Source: Verrucomicrobiales bacterium (GTDB lineage: Bacteria; Verrucomicrobiota; Verrucomicrobiia; Verrucomicrobiales; DEV007). Taken from it: a stretch of DNA of 36,416 nt. Below the pieces are notes generated by a model. The model searched no databases. It had not been told where the DNA came from and was given only the letters and a program-made list of their open reading frames with translations. A program made the translations under genes and the position numbers. Shown here piece after piece: positions 1 through 9,247 of the stretch. The DNA lies in the NCBI GenBank assembly GCA_029213025.1, contig JARGOZ010000063.1, positions 1-36,416 on the forward strand, given 5' to 3'. Every line of letters starts with the position of its first letter. The stretch's first letter is position 1.

Positions 1-3000
1 ACTCAGATGGCACCTACAGCTACGCCGTCGATAATACCAACGCAGCCGTTCAGGCTCTCGGTGTGGGACAGTTCGCCACCGACACATTTACTTACCTCGC
101 TGATGACGGCAACGGCGGTTCTGCTGCCGCTTCGCTCGTAGTCACGATCAATGGTGTCAACGACGCTCCGCCTTCCAACCCCGGTAGTGGGCCCGGCATC
201 TACGATGATACCGATTCCATTGATGAGGAAGACATAACACCGACCACCGGCAGTGTCCTCGCAAATGACGCCGATCCTGACGGTGATTCCCTTTCTGTTG
301 CGGCAGTAAATGGCGATGCAGGTAACGTTGGCAATTCCATATCGGGATCATACGGTACCATAACCATCAATGCCGACGGAACCTACAGTTACACACTCAA
401 CAATGCCGACGCTGCTGTTCAGGCTCTGGAACCCGGCGATACGGCTACAGAAACTTTCTCTTACCTTGCCGATGACGGAAACGGCGGCTCTGCGGCTGCG
501 ACCTTAACGATCACGATCAATGGAGAACTCGACAATGAAGCCCCGGTTGCAGTAGACGATTCCCGATACAGCACCCCGGTCTATGAAGACTCCCTGCTTC
601 TTGATGGTTCATTTGACAATCTCCTGTCTATCGACCTGGGACTCGGAGTTCTGTCGGGCGGTTGGCTGACAGGACAGGGCTCACCGGATTCTCTGGTCGG
701 AGCTGATGTGACATTGGATATCCCCGGAGTTATCGACGGGGTAGCCGATACGATCACCAGTTCACCCCAGGGAGGAGTGTTTATCGGACTCGCCAACTCC
801 AACGGGGGTGAATCATTCTATACTACAATCAATAACCTCACTCCCGGAGAAACCTACACCGTTCGATTTCTCCAGGCGAATGTAGGAATTGGCGGGGTGA
901 CTCAGGAAGGCGACACAGCCAGATTGCGAGTGGATTTCGGTAGTGAAACCCAATACACCAATCCCATGGCCTATGAAGGAGAGGGAAATCAGGCATGGGT
1001 AGAGCAATCCCTCACCTTCACCGCCACCAACACCTCCCAGAGACTGGAAATTTTCGCTGACGATCCTGACGGCGACCTCTTGTCAGGCGATGAATATATT
1101 GCGATCGACGCATTGGTAGTAACAGCAGCCTCGGCGGATGTGGTCGGGTATGAATTTGCAGGCATCGACCTTTTGGCAAATGACTATGATACCGAAGGGG
1201 ATGATTTTTACCTAAGCCACATTGATGGAACAGCCGTGAGTTCCGGAGACACTGTTACTTTGGCCAGTGGAAATACCGTCACGCTGAATTCTGACGGCAC
1301 CGTGACATTCGAAGACGACGCATCTCCCCTCGATGCAGGCGAATCCGAAACTTTCACCTACACAATTTCGGATGAATGGGGCCAAACCAGCACGGCGACA
1401 GCCACCATGGAGAGACCCCAGTTCGCAACGGATGACGGCTTCAATACCGTAAAAGGACGTATTGAAGCAAACGTCCTGACCAACGACGACGACACCTCTT
1501 TCGGAGCACTTTCTGTTATTGAGACTACCGGCCCCGGAGACGGGAGTGTATCGATGAATGCGGACGGCACATTTACCTACATCGCAGACCCCGGATTCAC
1601 CGGCATCGACACGTTTTCCTACACTGTCCAGGCGGCAGACGGTTCCACTGATGTGGCGAGCGTATCTATCAATGTTGACTCTCCCGGAACTTCTACTTAT
1701 GGCAATTTGAATATTGCCCTGGTAGTGGATGAATCCGGATCAATCGACTTAACAGAAGCCGGCGAAATTGCCGTTGGTCTGGAAGCGTTTGTTACTTCAA
1801 TGCTGGGATCCGGAAACAAGATTTCACTGATCGGAATGGATGACAGCAGCGTGAACGGCAGAAGCGATCATATTATCGAACAGGAAGTCACCGCATTGTC
1901 ACTGCTTAACTTTACAACCTGGATAGCAGGTTACAGAACGGGTCGGACCGGAAATTTATCCGACTACTGGGAAAGCGGTCTTTCTGTGGCAGCAAATGAT
2001 CTTTCCGAGACACCGGATCTTGTCATCGTAATCACTGATGGTGCGAGGGGAACGAAGTCGGTAGCGCAGGGGTTTGTAGACGATATGGAAAGTCAGGGAT
2101 CTCACGTATTTACCATCGGCGTCTCGCCGGGAAATTACTTTGGCGCATCTACAGATTTGGATACGGCGACAACCGACGTTCTCACATCGAACCCGGAGGA
2201 AGCCAACCTGCTCCTGACCGATATTATGTCGACCGACTACAGCGACGGCGGCTTCGCTGAACTGGGAGTCTCTCTTGGCAACCTCGGACCGGCCCTGGAG
2301 GATTTCTTTACTCTTACGATCCCACCTGTCGTCATTGATATGGATAACGACGGGGTCGAATTTGATTCGGTCGAAGACGGTATTGCTTTCGACGTAGACG
2401 GTGACGGGGAGAGTGAGCAGGTCGCCTGGGCGGATGAAGACGATGCAGTGCTCGTTTATGATCATGATCAGGACGGAGACGTTACCTCCCGCTCAGAAAT
2501 AGCTTTTGCCGATTACAAAGAAGGTGCTGACACCGATCTTGAGGGACTCCAACACTTCGACAGTGACGGGGATGGAACCCTTGATGCGGACGACGAAGAA
2601 TTCAGCAAATTTGCCCTTTGGCAGGACAGCAACGGGGACGGTCGGGTCGACGAAGGTGAAATGATTTCACTACTTGAAGCAGGAATCCACTCGATCGAGT
2701 TACAGAGCGATCAAAACTCCTACAGCTCAGCAGATGGAGATGTTACCGTCCACGGTGAGGCAACCGTCCATTACAACGATGGTAGTACCGGTATCGCTGC
2801 AGATGCTGAATTCGACTTTTCGGAAATCCTCGCAGACGACACGGAAGACGAAGACAGCTTTGAGGTCCACACGGAAGATGGTGAAACCATTAATCTCGAT
2901 GAGAATGCCGCCCATGCACACACCTGTCCCGAAAGCGCAGAATATTGTGACATGCCGGCCCCACCGGTAGCTACGGTTGACGATCAGGAATTTACTCAAT

Positions 3001-3002
3001 AA
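1..3002 (+). CDS. Secreted VCBS/cadherin-like repeat protein with vWA and calcium-binding C-terminus (5' partial)
   Basis: The reading frame is open from base 3, so the gene enters from outside the window and the GTG at 63 is not its start. The visible ~1,000 residues hold VCBS/cadherin-like repeats (ADDGNGG, VLANDADPDGD and NADGTYSYT motifs, about bases 3-530). A jelly-roll-like segment follows (about 570-1130), then two more Ig/cadherin-like modules (about 1140-1680). A von Willebrand A domain comes next (about 1705-2230) with the MIDAS motif DESGS near base 1728. A C-terminal run of DxDxDG calcium-loop motifs (about 2330-2700) resembles the tail of RTX-type proteins. No PEP-CTERM, T9SS or LPXTG-like tail is visible. 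Proteins built this way are usually large surface or secreted adhesins whose folding depends on calcium. The adhesin role is inferred from architecture. The signal peptide, if any, lies outside the window. Confidence 0.85.
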   Translation, partial: SDGTYSYAVDNTNAAVQALGVGQFATDTFTYLADDGNGGSAAASLVVTINGVNDAPPSNPGSGPGIYDDTDSIDEEDITPTTGSVLANDADPDGDSLSVAAVNGDAGNVGNSISGSYGTITINADGTYSYTLNNADAAVQALEPGDTATETFSYLADDGNGGSAAATLTITINGELDNEAPVAVDDSRYSTPVYEDSLLLDGSFDNLLSIDLGLGVLSGGWLTGQGSPDSLVGADVTLDIPGVIDGVADTITSSPQGGVFIGLANSNGGESFYTTINNLTPGETYTVRFLQANVGIGGVTQEGDTARLRVDFGSETQYTNPMAYEGEGNQAWVEQSLTFTATNTSQRLEIFADDPDGDLLSGDEYIAIDALVVTAASADVVGYEFAGIDLLANDYDTEGDDFYLSHIDGTAVSSGDTVTLASGNTVTLNSDGTVTFEDDASPLDAGESETFTYTISDEWGQTSTATATMERPQFATDDGFNTVKGRIEANVLTNDDDTSFGALSVIETTGPGDGSVSMNADGTFTYIADPGFTGIDTFSYTVQAADGSTDVASVSINVDSPGTSTYGNLNIALVVDESGSIDLTEAGEIAVGLEAFVTSMLGSGNKISLIGMDDSSVNGRSDHIIEQEVTALSLLNFTTWIAGYRTGRTGNLSDYWESGLSVAANDLSETPDLVIVITDGARGTKSVAQGFVDDMESQGSHVFTIGVSPGNYFGASTDLDTATTDVLTSNPEEANLLLTDIMSTDYSDGGFAELGVSLGNLGPALEDFFTLTIPPVVIDMDNDGVEFDSVEDGIAFDVDGDGESEQVAWADEDDAVLVYDHDQDGDVTSRSEIAFADYKEGADTDLEGLQHFDSDGDGTLDADDEEFSKFALWQDSNGDGRVDEGEMISLLEAGIHSIELQSDQNSYSSADGDVTVHGEATVHYNDGSTGIAADAEFDFSEILADDTEDEDSFEVHTEDGETINLDENAAHAHTCPESAEYCDMPAPPVATVDDQEFTQ

Positions 3003-3083
3003 ATCGAAAGACGAAAACCGGACATATGCCTACAGGCGCATCAATCCACTTGCTTCCGTAGTATTTCCGCATTTTACTCGGGC

Positions 3084-4214
3084 ATGGCAAATCAAAACCG
3101 TGCCCGATATATCATGATCGGTGGATTTCTCGGATCGGGAAAAACCACTTCTGTCGCCAAACTGGCGAAATATCTCTCTGATTCCGGCAAAAAAGTCGGG
3201 CTGATTACCAATGACCAGGGACGGGAACTTGTAGACACAAAAATGCTACGCTCTCTCGGTTTTGCCACCGAGGAAATTTCGGGAGGGTGTTTTTGCTGCA
3301 GATTTAATTCGCTGGTTGAAGCGGCGCAAAACCTCAATTCCGGCAGCGAGCCTGATGCCTTCATCGCGGAACCGGTAGGAAGTTGTACTGACCTCGTGGC
3401 AACTGTCACCTATCCTTTACGGCGAATCTATGGGGATGATTTCGAAATTGCTCCGCTTAGCGTTCTGGTAGATCCCGTCCGGGCACGTCGTGTTTTTGGT
3501 TTGGAAGAAGGCGGCGGCTTTTCAGAGAAGGTGGTTTATATATACAAAAAACAACTGGAAGAGGCCGACCTGATTGTAATCAACAAGCAGGATTTACTTA
3601 CTTCCGGGCAGCTACAGGAACTGAAAACTACTCTGCAAAAAAAATTTCCTGAGTCTGAAGTTATTACAATATCCGCCCGGAACGAAGAAGGCCTCGATCA
3701 CTGGTTCAGCAAAGTCCTGACCGGTGGAACCCAGGCGATTCGACGAACGATGGAAATCGATTACGAAATCTACGCCGAAGGAGAAGCTTTACTGGGATGG
3801 TTAAACGCAACCGTGGATGTTGACTGCCCGGAAGGAGTTGACGGAGATGAACTACTGGAAACCCTTGCGAAAGAAGTGCAGAACCGGCTCAATGAAAAAA
3901 GCGCCGAAATCGCTCATTTCAAGATGACGCTTAACGCAGCGGAATCTTTAGCCGGTGAAGTGGGGATTCTCAACCTGGTGAGAAATGACTTCGTTCCTGA
4001 ACTTTGCCAAAAGCTGGATGACGATGTAGAGAAAGCCCAGATAATCGTCAATTTGCGAGCCGAAGCCGACCCGGAAGTTCTCGCTGAAGTTCTGGAGGAA
4101 GCGCTCGCTGCCAGTTCGTCGGTTCATGGTGGAACCTCTCTGAAAATCGACCACAAGGAGTTTTTCAAACCGGGCAAACCTACTCCCACTCATAGAGACT
4201 TGATCGGAGAATAA
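3084..4214 (+). CDS. CobW/COG0523-type G3E GTPase, putative metallochaperone
   Basis: This 376-residue P-loop GTPase carries the G3E hallmarks: Walker A GGFLGSGKTT (residues 13-22), the metal-binding GGCFCC motif (67-72), EPVGSC (96-101) and NKQD for guanine recognition (167-170). In the COG0523 family the CxCC motif binds zinc or another transition metal, and GTP hydrolysis drives metal transfer to a client enzyme. The C-terminal half does not look like a standard CobW_C domain, so the client may differ from the characterised zinc chaperones. The gene starts 81 bp after the adhesin-like gene and is followed 70 bp later by an ArsR-type regulator on the same strand. That suggests a metal-responsive unit, although I see no Zur-type box upstream. 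The metal itself cannot be assigned from sequence. Confidence 0.9.
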   Translation: MANQNRARYIMIGGFLGSGKTTSVAKLAKYLSDSGKKVGLITNDQGRELVDTKMLRSLGFATEEISGGCFCCRFNSLVEAAQNLNSGSEPDAFIAEPVGSCTDLVATVTYPLRRIYGDDFEIAPLSVLVDPVRARRVFGLEEGGGFSEKVVYIYKKQLEEADLIVINKQDLLTSGQLQELKTTLQKKFPESEVITISARNEEGLDHWFSKVLTGGTQAIRRTMEIDYEIYAEGEALLGWLNATVDVDCPEGVDGDELLETLAKEVQNRLNEKSAEIAHFKMTLNAAESLAGEVGILNLVRNDFVPELCQKLDDDVEKAQIIVNLRAEADPEVLAEVLEEALAASSSVHGGTSLKIDHKEFFKPGKPTPTHRDLIGE

Positions 4215-4284
4215 GCGCCCGCCTTTACGAGTATCATCCGGTGAGAATTCTTGAAATCCAGCGCAATGACCACTACGATGGGCA

Positions 4285-4623
4285 GTGGACGAAGCCGAAG
4301 ATAACAGCAATTCCTGCACCCCGTTTCTCAAAGCCCTTGCGGATGCACACCGCTGGGAATTCGTTCGTATTCTTTTGGCCGGGCCCAGAACCGTTACAAG
4401 CCTCGCTGAGGAGACGGGCATGAGTCAGTATAACGTCTCAAAACATCTCAAAGTTCTGCGGGAAACAGGTATTGCAGAATCACGCCGGGATGGAAAATTC
4501 GTTCACTACCAGATCACGCCCTCGTTTCAATCGAGGGTAAGCGCGGATGAAAACTCGCTTCACCTCGGGTGTTGCAGCTTCCATTTTGACCGGGCAGCAC
4601 CGGAAACCGGAAACGGATGTTAG
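4285..4623 (+). CDS. ArsR/SmtB-family winged-helix transcriptional regulator
   Basis: This 112-residue protein has the ArsR winged-helix pattern: LKALADAHRWEFVRILLAG, then TSLAEETGMSQYNVSKHLKVLRE (recognition helix), then the wing around SRRDGKFVHYQI. The GTG at 4285 is the only reasonable start in frame, because the ATGs at 4266 and 4278 are in another frame. The classical ELCVCDL metal site is absent. A Cys-Cys pair near the C-terminus (LHLGCCSFHFD) is a possible metal or redox site. It lies downstream of the CobW-like GTPase, so co-regulation with metal handling is a reasonable inference. Its stop overlaps the stop of the convergent minus-strand gene by 4 bp (TTAG). Confidence 0.85.
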   Translation: MDEAEDNSNSCTPFLKALADAHRWEFVRILLAGPRTVTSLAEETGMSQYNVSKHLKVLRETGIAESRRDGKFVHYQITPSFQSRVSADENSLHLGCCSFHFDRAAPETGNGC

Positions 4624-5051
4624 CTGTTACCTTTTGGAAGAGGTGCCAAATCGGGCTCGACAAATTCCCGTTTTGCCCGCGGATCCATTCGACGTTCCGG
4701 GGAATAAAATAACCGCAGGATGTGTTTCGAAAGAAGCTGTGGATGAGTCTCACAAAAATCGCGGGAATTGTCTACAGGGAAGACCTTGCCATAGTTTTTC
4801 ATCACGGAATCAATGATATGCATGAAGGCCACCGTTGTCGTTTCGTTGTATCCGCTTGTTTCCGATTCCACAATTTTGTTGTGTTCGTTAAATGCGATCA
4901 CACCCTGTTTCATCCTTTGAGTCGCCTCATCGATATCATACTGCTGAAGATAGAGAAATGCGATCGACACATGAGTAGTCTGGTTCCATTGATCGAGAGA
5001 CAGAGTCTTCGATTCAAAAGCTTCAAGCAACCGGGTATCTTCAATTGTCAT
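4620..5051 (-). CDS. Conserved hypothetical protein of a widespread ~145-residue family
   Basis: The 143-residue product resembles a widespread family of small uncharacterised bacterial proteins. It has an N-terminal LLEAFESKTLSLDQW helix, a THVSIAFLYL segment, a central YNETTTVAFMH motif, and a C-terminal LLSKHILRLFYSPE then RAKREFVEPDL block. The conserved His, Tyr and Thr residues in those motifs could form a small active site, but no activity is known to me. No signal peptide or membrane segment is visible, so it is probably cytoplasmic. The ATG overlaps the stop of the upstream gene (ATGA, bases 5048-5051), which makes translational coupling likely. It is the last gene of the minus-strand operon that begins at 12880. 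Confidence 0.75.
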   Translation of the reverse strand: MTIEDTRLLEAFESKTLSLDQWNQTTHVSIAFLYLQQYDIDEATQRMKQGVIAFNEHNKIVESETSGYNETTTVAFMHIIDSVMKNYGKVFPVDNSRDFCETHPQLLSKHILRLFYSPERRMDPRAKREFVEPDLAPLPKGNS

Positions 5052-7048
5052 TGGGAAAGCCTTTCCCGAATAGAGGAAATATATTCCTGATCTTCCCGGG
5101 AAAACATATCGATACTGATACTGCCTTTCCGGCCATCGGACTTCCTTTCGATCTGGATTTTTTCTCCATCAATCCCGGTGATTCGCCCTTCCAAAGTTCG
5201 AAGCTCTCCATCTACCGAGTAACTCCAGTTCCGGTGCGGTTCACTGACACCGGTAGAAGGCCGGGGCGACAGCATCCCCGATGCTGCAGTTGTAAAAGAC
5301 ATGGTTGTATCATTCCAAACACGGCTAACCGCATTGTTCATCAAAACCCGGTAGTGATAGGTGGTCGAAGGTTTCAGGCCGGACACAGTCACCCGGTTAC
5401 GGCCCGGCTTTATCTGCGCAATCTCCACACTGTTCTGCCACGACATTTCGTTGATTGATTGACTGAGAGACGATTTCTTTTCCGTCCCGTGCAATTCGCG
5501 GGGAGCAAAAGTCAGAGCGTCGCGAGTGCCATAGTAAAGCATTCCGTAAGCGATTCCCTCTCCCCCGGCCACATCCACCTCCACGACTGCTTCGGTCGAA
5601 CCTGTCTCCGCAGTTTGAATATTCTTGTACTCTATCGGCATACCGAAAATCTTTTTCACTGACGGGCTTGTTAAAAAGCCGGGAAGTTCAACAGGCGCAG
5701 CCGGTTTTACGTAGTCTTCTTTGTGTTTATAAAGACGAATACCGCCGCAACCCATCACGTATTCGCCATCGTCAGAAGTATACCACGATTTATTCACCGC
5801 CTCGCTCCCGGAGCTACCCATGCCGCCCGGATTGTATATTTCCAGAGGCACCCATTTCCCGTCGTCCCATGCCCACCCCCGCCTTCGCACTTCGCGGGAA
5901 ACATCTCCGGTCCGCTCCGACTGCGGCGGACCCGGAACCTCACAAAAAGAACCCAGCTTGAGATGGGCGTTCGGCTTTCCGCCGTGCCATTTGTTGCCGG
6001 CGCCGTAGAGTTTCCACGAATTGGAAGGGTGATCGAAGTAATATCCGTAGTAGGTATCATATTCCTCCCCGTTCACCAGGCGTAGCGCCTGGACGACCAA
6101 CCCGGGGCGATCCCGCATAGGATCCCAGCCGCGCGGCTTCACCCCTGAACCCTCGTGTCCGAAACCGCTAAATTCTCCGTCCGGAGAACCGACTGCAAGC
6201 AGATGCGGCATCAACTTTATGTTCTTTGATGAATCTTCTTTGCCCCACATCGAAAAGTTAAAACTCCCGTTGCTTCTGCGGTCACCATCGAAACTGGTTC
6301 CATAGTAACCGAAAGGTGTTGTGATCGGGGAATAACTGGAAATATCGCAGGTGCTTCGGGTGGTGAAAACGAGCAGCTTCACATTCCGGACGCGCTCTGT
6401 GTCATAACCGCCATGCGCAGCCGCAGGACGCCACCGAACCCGTAATAGATTGCCATCCTCTATCGCGGAGCCAAATACATCCACGCGGTGGAGCTGACCA
6501 ATCCCGCCACCTCCGGGGGAGGCCGATTGCAGGGAAAATACGTGCTCTCCCTGCTCGACTTCGAAGTTCAAATCCCACGACTGGGGTTCCCCGTGCCCGG
6601 ACTTAGCTGTCGTAACCTGGCGGGTTTGACCAGCGAAACTTGCTGCAATTGCACTACCACCTTTGGCCACATCCATGTGAACTTGAAAATGCACCACCCC
6701 GCGCTTCTTCGTCAAAATATACCATCGAAGCGAGCCTTCTCTGTTTTTCCAGTCAAGGTATTCAAAGTTCGGCACTATCAGTTCTTCATCCCCCACCTTG
6801 GGCAGACGCGAGGTTCCCTTCGCTGTGCAGGCTCCTTTGGTAAAGAATCCGTTGCTGGCCGTAAGTATCAATTTTCCCCGCCCCGCCTTTTGTCCGAGAT
6901 AGAAATACTCTCGACGCTGCTCATCGGTCCCGCCGGGGATTAACTCCGGCGCATTTTCGAGTTGTCCATACCCATCGGGAATCTCACAGTGAGCAAAAGT
7001 CATCAGGAGGACGAATCCTACCGCTATATATACATTTGCGCTTCTCAT
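5048..7048 (-). CDS. Secreted DUF3472-like protein with fibronectin-III-like and C-terminal SHD1 domains
   Basis: The 666-residue product has an N-terminal signal segment (hydrophobic stretch VYIAVGFVLLMTF). A beta-rich domain covers about residues 30-200, and a DUF3472-like region about 200-360 (TSFDGDR, LMPHLLAVG, YDTYYGYYFDHPSNSWKLYG). A fibronectin-III-like domain ends in the typical VSGLKPSTTYHYRVLM (about 560). The C-terminal ~55 residues match the SHD1 pattern (EGRITGIDGEKIQIERKSDG then FSREDQEYI), a small domain frequent in planctomycete and verrucomicrobial secreted proteins. ATG 7048 was preferred. A TTG at 7057 would overlap the upstream stop and is possible. DUF3472 proteins are often linked to polysaccharide use, but a substrate cannot be named. 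The gene is fourth in its operon. Confidence 0.75.
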   Translation of the reverse strand: MRSANVYIAVGFVLLMTFAHCEIPDGYGQLENAPELIPGGTDEQRREYFYLGQKAGRGKLILTASNGFFTKGACTAKGTSRLPKVGDEELIVPNFEYLDWKNREGSLRWYILTKKRGVVHFQVHMDVAKGGSAIAASFAGQTRQVTTAKSGHGEPQSWDLNFEVEQGEHVFSLQSASPGGGGIGQLHRVDVFGSAIEDGNLLRVRWRPAAAHGGYDTERVRNVKLLVFTTRSTCDISSYSPITTPFGYYGTSFDGDRRSNGSFNFSMWGKEDSSKNIKLMPHLLAVGSPDGEFSGFGHEGSGVKPRGWDPMRDRPGLVVQALRLVNGEEYDTYYGYYFDHPSNSWKLYGAGNKWHGGKPNAHLKLGSFCEVPGPPQSERTGDVSREVRRRGWAWDDGKWVPLEIYNPGGMGSSGSEAVNKSWYTSDDGEYVMGCGGIRLYKHKEDYVKPAAPVELPGFLTSPSVKKIFGMPIEYKNIQTAETGSTEAVVEVDVAGGEGIAYGMLYYGTRDALTFAPRELHGTEKKSSLSQSINEMSWQNSVEIAQIKPGRNRVTVSGLKPSTTYHYRVLMNNAVSRVWNDTTMSFTTAASGMLSPRPSTGVSEPHRNWSYSVDGELRTLEGRITGIDGEKIQIERKSDGRKGSISIDMFSREDQEYISSIRERLSQ

Positions 7049-7053
7049 CCCGT

Positions 7054-8112
7054 TCAATTTTCATCTACTGTTTCGTCCCGCTGATAGATCGGGAGCTGCC
7101 GGTAGGGAACGGTAAAAGAAAGCAGAACCATCGAAGTGGTATAGGCATCACCCCTGTTTTTACTTCGCCCCCACCCACCGTCTTCGTATTGCCTCGACAA
7201 ATACTCTTCGTACATCCAGTCTGCGTATTTCTCCCACCAGGGCCCACCCAGCTGAAACATGGCTTGAGCGTTGTAGTAGTTGCCGTAAAATTCGTGTGAT
7301 CTCCGAACGAGGCTTTTTCTGTTTTGCAGAATGTAGTCACCGGCACGGAAGCTGGATTCCATGCCATGCAGTCCGCAAAGTTCCAGGCAGAGCAGACCGC
7401 AACCCGTCAGGGTTTCGGAATGCCCGAACGGATCATGATAGCCAAAACGGCCGCTCTTCCGGTCATGGTTTCGCAATACATATTCCACCGCGCTTTCGAT
7501 CGCATCATCGGGTATCTGAGCCCCGTTCAGCTTCGCGGAGCGCAGCGCCATTAGAGCCCATCCGCTGCAGGACAAATCTGAATCTTTGGAATCGGGCCGA
7601 TATCGCCAACCGCCCTTATGTTTATCCTGTTTCGAAATTGCCTGGGACCGAAGAATTAACTCTGTGGCCTGGCTCAAAACTTTCTCCAGAGTATGCTGCT
7701 GGTCCGGATCAATCATCCCGCTGCACTCGGATAGAAACAGAGTCGCTATGTTGTGTGCATACATCAATCCATTTCCGGACGATCCCTGATCAAGGAGACC
7801 GTTGGACTTTTGACTGCCCAATACATAGTCGAGACAGCGATCTATATTTTTCGCATACTGGCCGTACCCCGGAGTATGCCCCGCTGAAAGAAATGCCATG
7901 CCGGCGAGTGATACAATCCCGACCGACTTACCGTGATTGCCGTCGTAGGTACCGTCGGGCTTCTGGTAGGTGGCGAGGAACTTCAATCCCCGCTCCACGG
8001 AATCCTCCACTTCGGTACGGTGTTTTTGAAATACGCTGTTGGAAAGAGTCGACTGGCAAAGGGCGGCAGAAGTAATCCCGGCTACTAAAATGATGACTGG
8101 GAGAATCTTCAT
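7054..8112 (-). CDS. Secreted prenyltransferase/squalene-oxidase-repeat (alpha/alpha-toroid) protein, copy B
   Basis: The 352-residue product has a signal peptide (MKILPVIILVAGITSAALC) and repeated QxxxGxW/F-type motifs of the terpenoid-cyclase toroid fold: YQKPDGTYDG, SQKSNGLLDQ, KGGWRYRP, SGRFGYHDP and YEDGGWGRS. Conserved LSCSGWALMAL and LTGCGLLCLEL helices lie between them. No DxDD or DxxDD cyclase acid motif stands out, so cyclase chemistry is unlikely. In this phylum such proteins are exported and uncharacterised, and are often encoded beside DUF4175-like or MoxR/vWA genes. It is a close paralogue of the adjacent upstream gene and both end in QLPIYQRDETVDE, indicating a tandem duplication. 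Its ATG directly abuts the upstream stop (8113/8112) with no gap. Confidence 0.85.
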   Translation of the reverse strand: MKILPVIILVAGITSAALCQSTLSNSVFQKHRTEVEDSVERGLKFLATYQKPDGTYDGNHGKSVGIVSLAGMAFLSAGHTPGYGQYAKNIDRCLDYVLGSQKSNGLLDQGSSGNGLMYAHNIATLFLSECSGMIDPDQQHTLEKVLSQATELILRSQAISKQDKHKGGWRYRPDSKDSDLSCSGWALMALRSAKLNGAQIPDDAIESAVEYVLRNHDRKSGRFGYHDPFGHSETLTGCGLLCLELCGLHGMESSFRAGDYILQNRKSLVRRSHEFYGNYYNAQAMFQLGGPWWEKYADWMYEEYLSRQYEDGGWGRSKNRGDAYTTSMVLLSFTVPYRQLPIYQRDETVDEN

Positions 8113-9243
8113 TTATTCTTCGTCTACGGTTTCGTCACGCTGGTAGATCGGGAGTTGTCGATAAGGCACTGTGAAAGAAAGAATCATCATCGCCGAACCG
8201 TAGCTGGCGGCGACCCGGCCGTTCGACCAGGACCCGTTCGCCTGCTGTTTGGGCAGGTATTCGAGATACATCCAGTCGGCATACTGTTCCCACCAGGTTC
8301 CTCCCAGCTGAAACATAGCCTGGGCATTATAATAGTTGGCGTAGTATTCATGGGCCCGGTCCACGATGTAGTTTCGATGTTGCAGGATGAAGTTCCCGGC
8401 TTTGTAGGTGGATTCCGTTCCGTGAAACCCGCTCAATTCCAAACAGAGCAAACCGCAACCGGTTAGCGTCTCGGAATTCCCCCACGGGTCAACATACCCG
8501 AACCGCCCGGATTCTTTGTGGTGATTTCGCAGCACATATCGAACCGCTTTCTCTATAGCCAAATCGGGAACCGCCGCGCCGTTCAGCTTTCCGGAGCGCA
8601 GCGCCATAAGCGCCCAGCCACTGCAGGACAGATCTGAGTCCTTTGAGTCCGGCTTGTAGCGCCAACCACCGGCGTTGCCTTCATTTTTTCGAATCGCCTG
8701 AGCGGCGAGAATCAGCTTTGTGGACCGGGAAAGGACCCTGTCGAGGCGCTCCTGTTTTTCCGGATCGACCATGCCGCTGATTTCGGAAAGAAACAGGGTT
8801 GCGATATTGTGAGCATACATCAATCCGTGCCCGGAGTCACCATGGTCGAGTATACCATTACTCCGCTGACTGGATAAAACATAGTCGATACATTTCTCTA
8901 TATTTTCGGCATACTTGCCGTAGCCCGGAGTGTGTCCGGCGGAGAGAAATGCCATACCGGCCAGAGAGACCACCCCGACAGACCGGCCGTAGGAATCGTC
9001 GTAAGTTCCATTCGCGTTCTGGGTTTCGGCGAGAAACTGCAGACCACGGTCAACCGCCGATTCGACATTGGTTCTGTGTTTTTGAAATACCGCGTTGGAA
9101 AGAGACTGGGCATGAATCCCCATTGGTAAAAGAGTCCATAACAGGATGGCACAGGCACCCCATGCTCGACTGTACCCTGTTAAGTCCGCGACTGTACCCT
9201 GTTGAATGCGGGACTGTACCCTGTTGAATCCTCGTAACAGCAT
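8113..9243 (-). CDS. Secreted prenyltransferase/squalene-oxidase-repeat (alpha/alpha-toroid) protein, copy A
   Basis: This is the tandem paralogue of the next gene. Toroid motifs are ETQNANGTYDD, SQRSNGILDH, AGGWRYKP, SGRFGYVDP and QQANGSWS. The mature parts align almost without gaps from SLSNAVFQKHRT onward. The N-terminus is odd. Between ATG 9243 and the hydrophobic signal core (ACAILLWTLLPMG), about 22 residues are encoded entirely by three copies of the dispersed 22-bp repeat at 9168-9229. No other ATG or GTG lies close before the signal core. The repeat therefore seems to have replaced the original 5' end and supplied a new one. The alternative TTG at 9273 would overlap the upstream gene. 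ATG 9243 was chosen because it lies 4 bp after the upstream stop behind a GGAAAG sequence. Confidence 0.82.
   Translation of the reverse strand: MLLRGFNRVQSRIQQGTVADLTGYSRAWGACAILLWTLLPMGIHAQSLSNAVFQKHRTNVESAVDRGLQFLAETQNANGTYDDSYGRSVGVVSLAGMAFLSAGHTPGYGKYAENIEKCIDYVLSSQRSNGILDHGDSGHGLMYAHNIATLFLSEISGMVDPEKQERLDRVLSRSTKLILAAQAIRKNEGNAGGWRYKPDSKDSDLSCSGWALMALRSGKLNGAAVPDLAIEKAVRYVLRNHHKESGRFGYVDPWGNSETLTGCGLLCLELSGFHGTESTYKAGNFILQHRNYIVDRAHEYYANYYNAQAMFQLGGTWWEQYADWMYLEYLPKQQANGSWSNGRVAASYGSAMMILSFTVPYRQLPIYQRDETVDEE
9168..9229 (-). repeat. Three tandem copies of a 22-bp-period dispersed repeat (locus 1)
   Basis: On the plus strand, copies start at 9168, 9190 and 9212, exactly 22 bp apart. 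Each contains TGTACCCTGTT preceded by GAC and followed by AAGTC or GAATG/GAATC. The array lies inside the start region of copy A of the toroid gene. The same 11-mer with the same 22-bp spacing recurs at 14702-14745 and 22683-22726. Internal variation is concentrated after the 11-mer. Confidence 0.85.
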
Positions 9244-9247
9244 ACCT

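Noticed and set aside
63..65. GTG at 63 as start of the first gene
   Set aside because: The frame stays open to the window edge and continues the same VCBS repeat upstream, so the gene is simply truncated by the window.
9168..9229. Possible CRISPR or simple microsatellite
   Set aside because: The period is 22 bp with only an 11-bp core plus short variable tails and 2-3 units per locus. That is too short for repeat-spacer structure, and dispersed copies argue against simple slippage.
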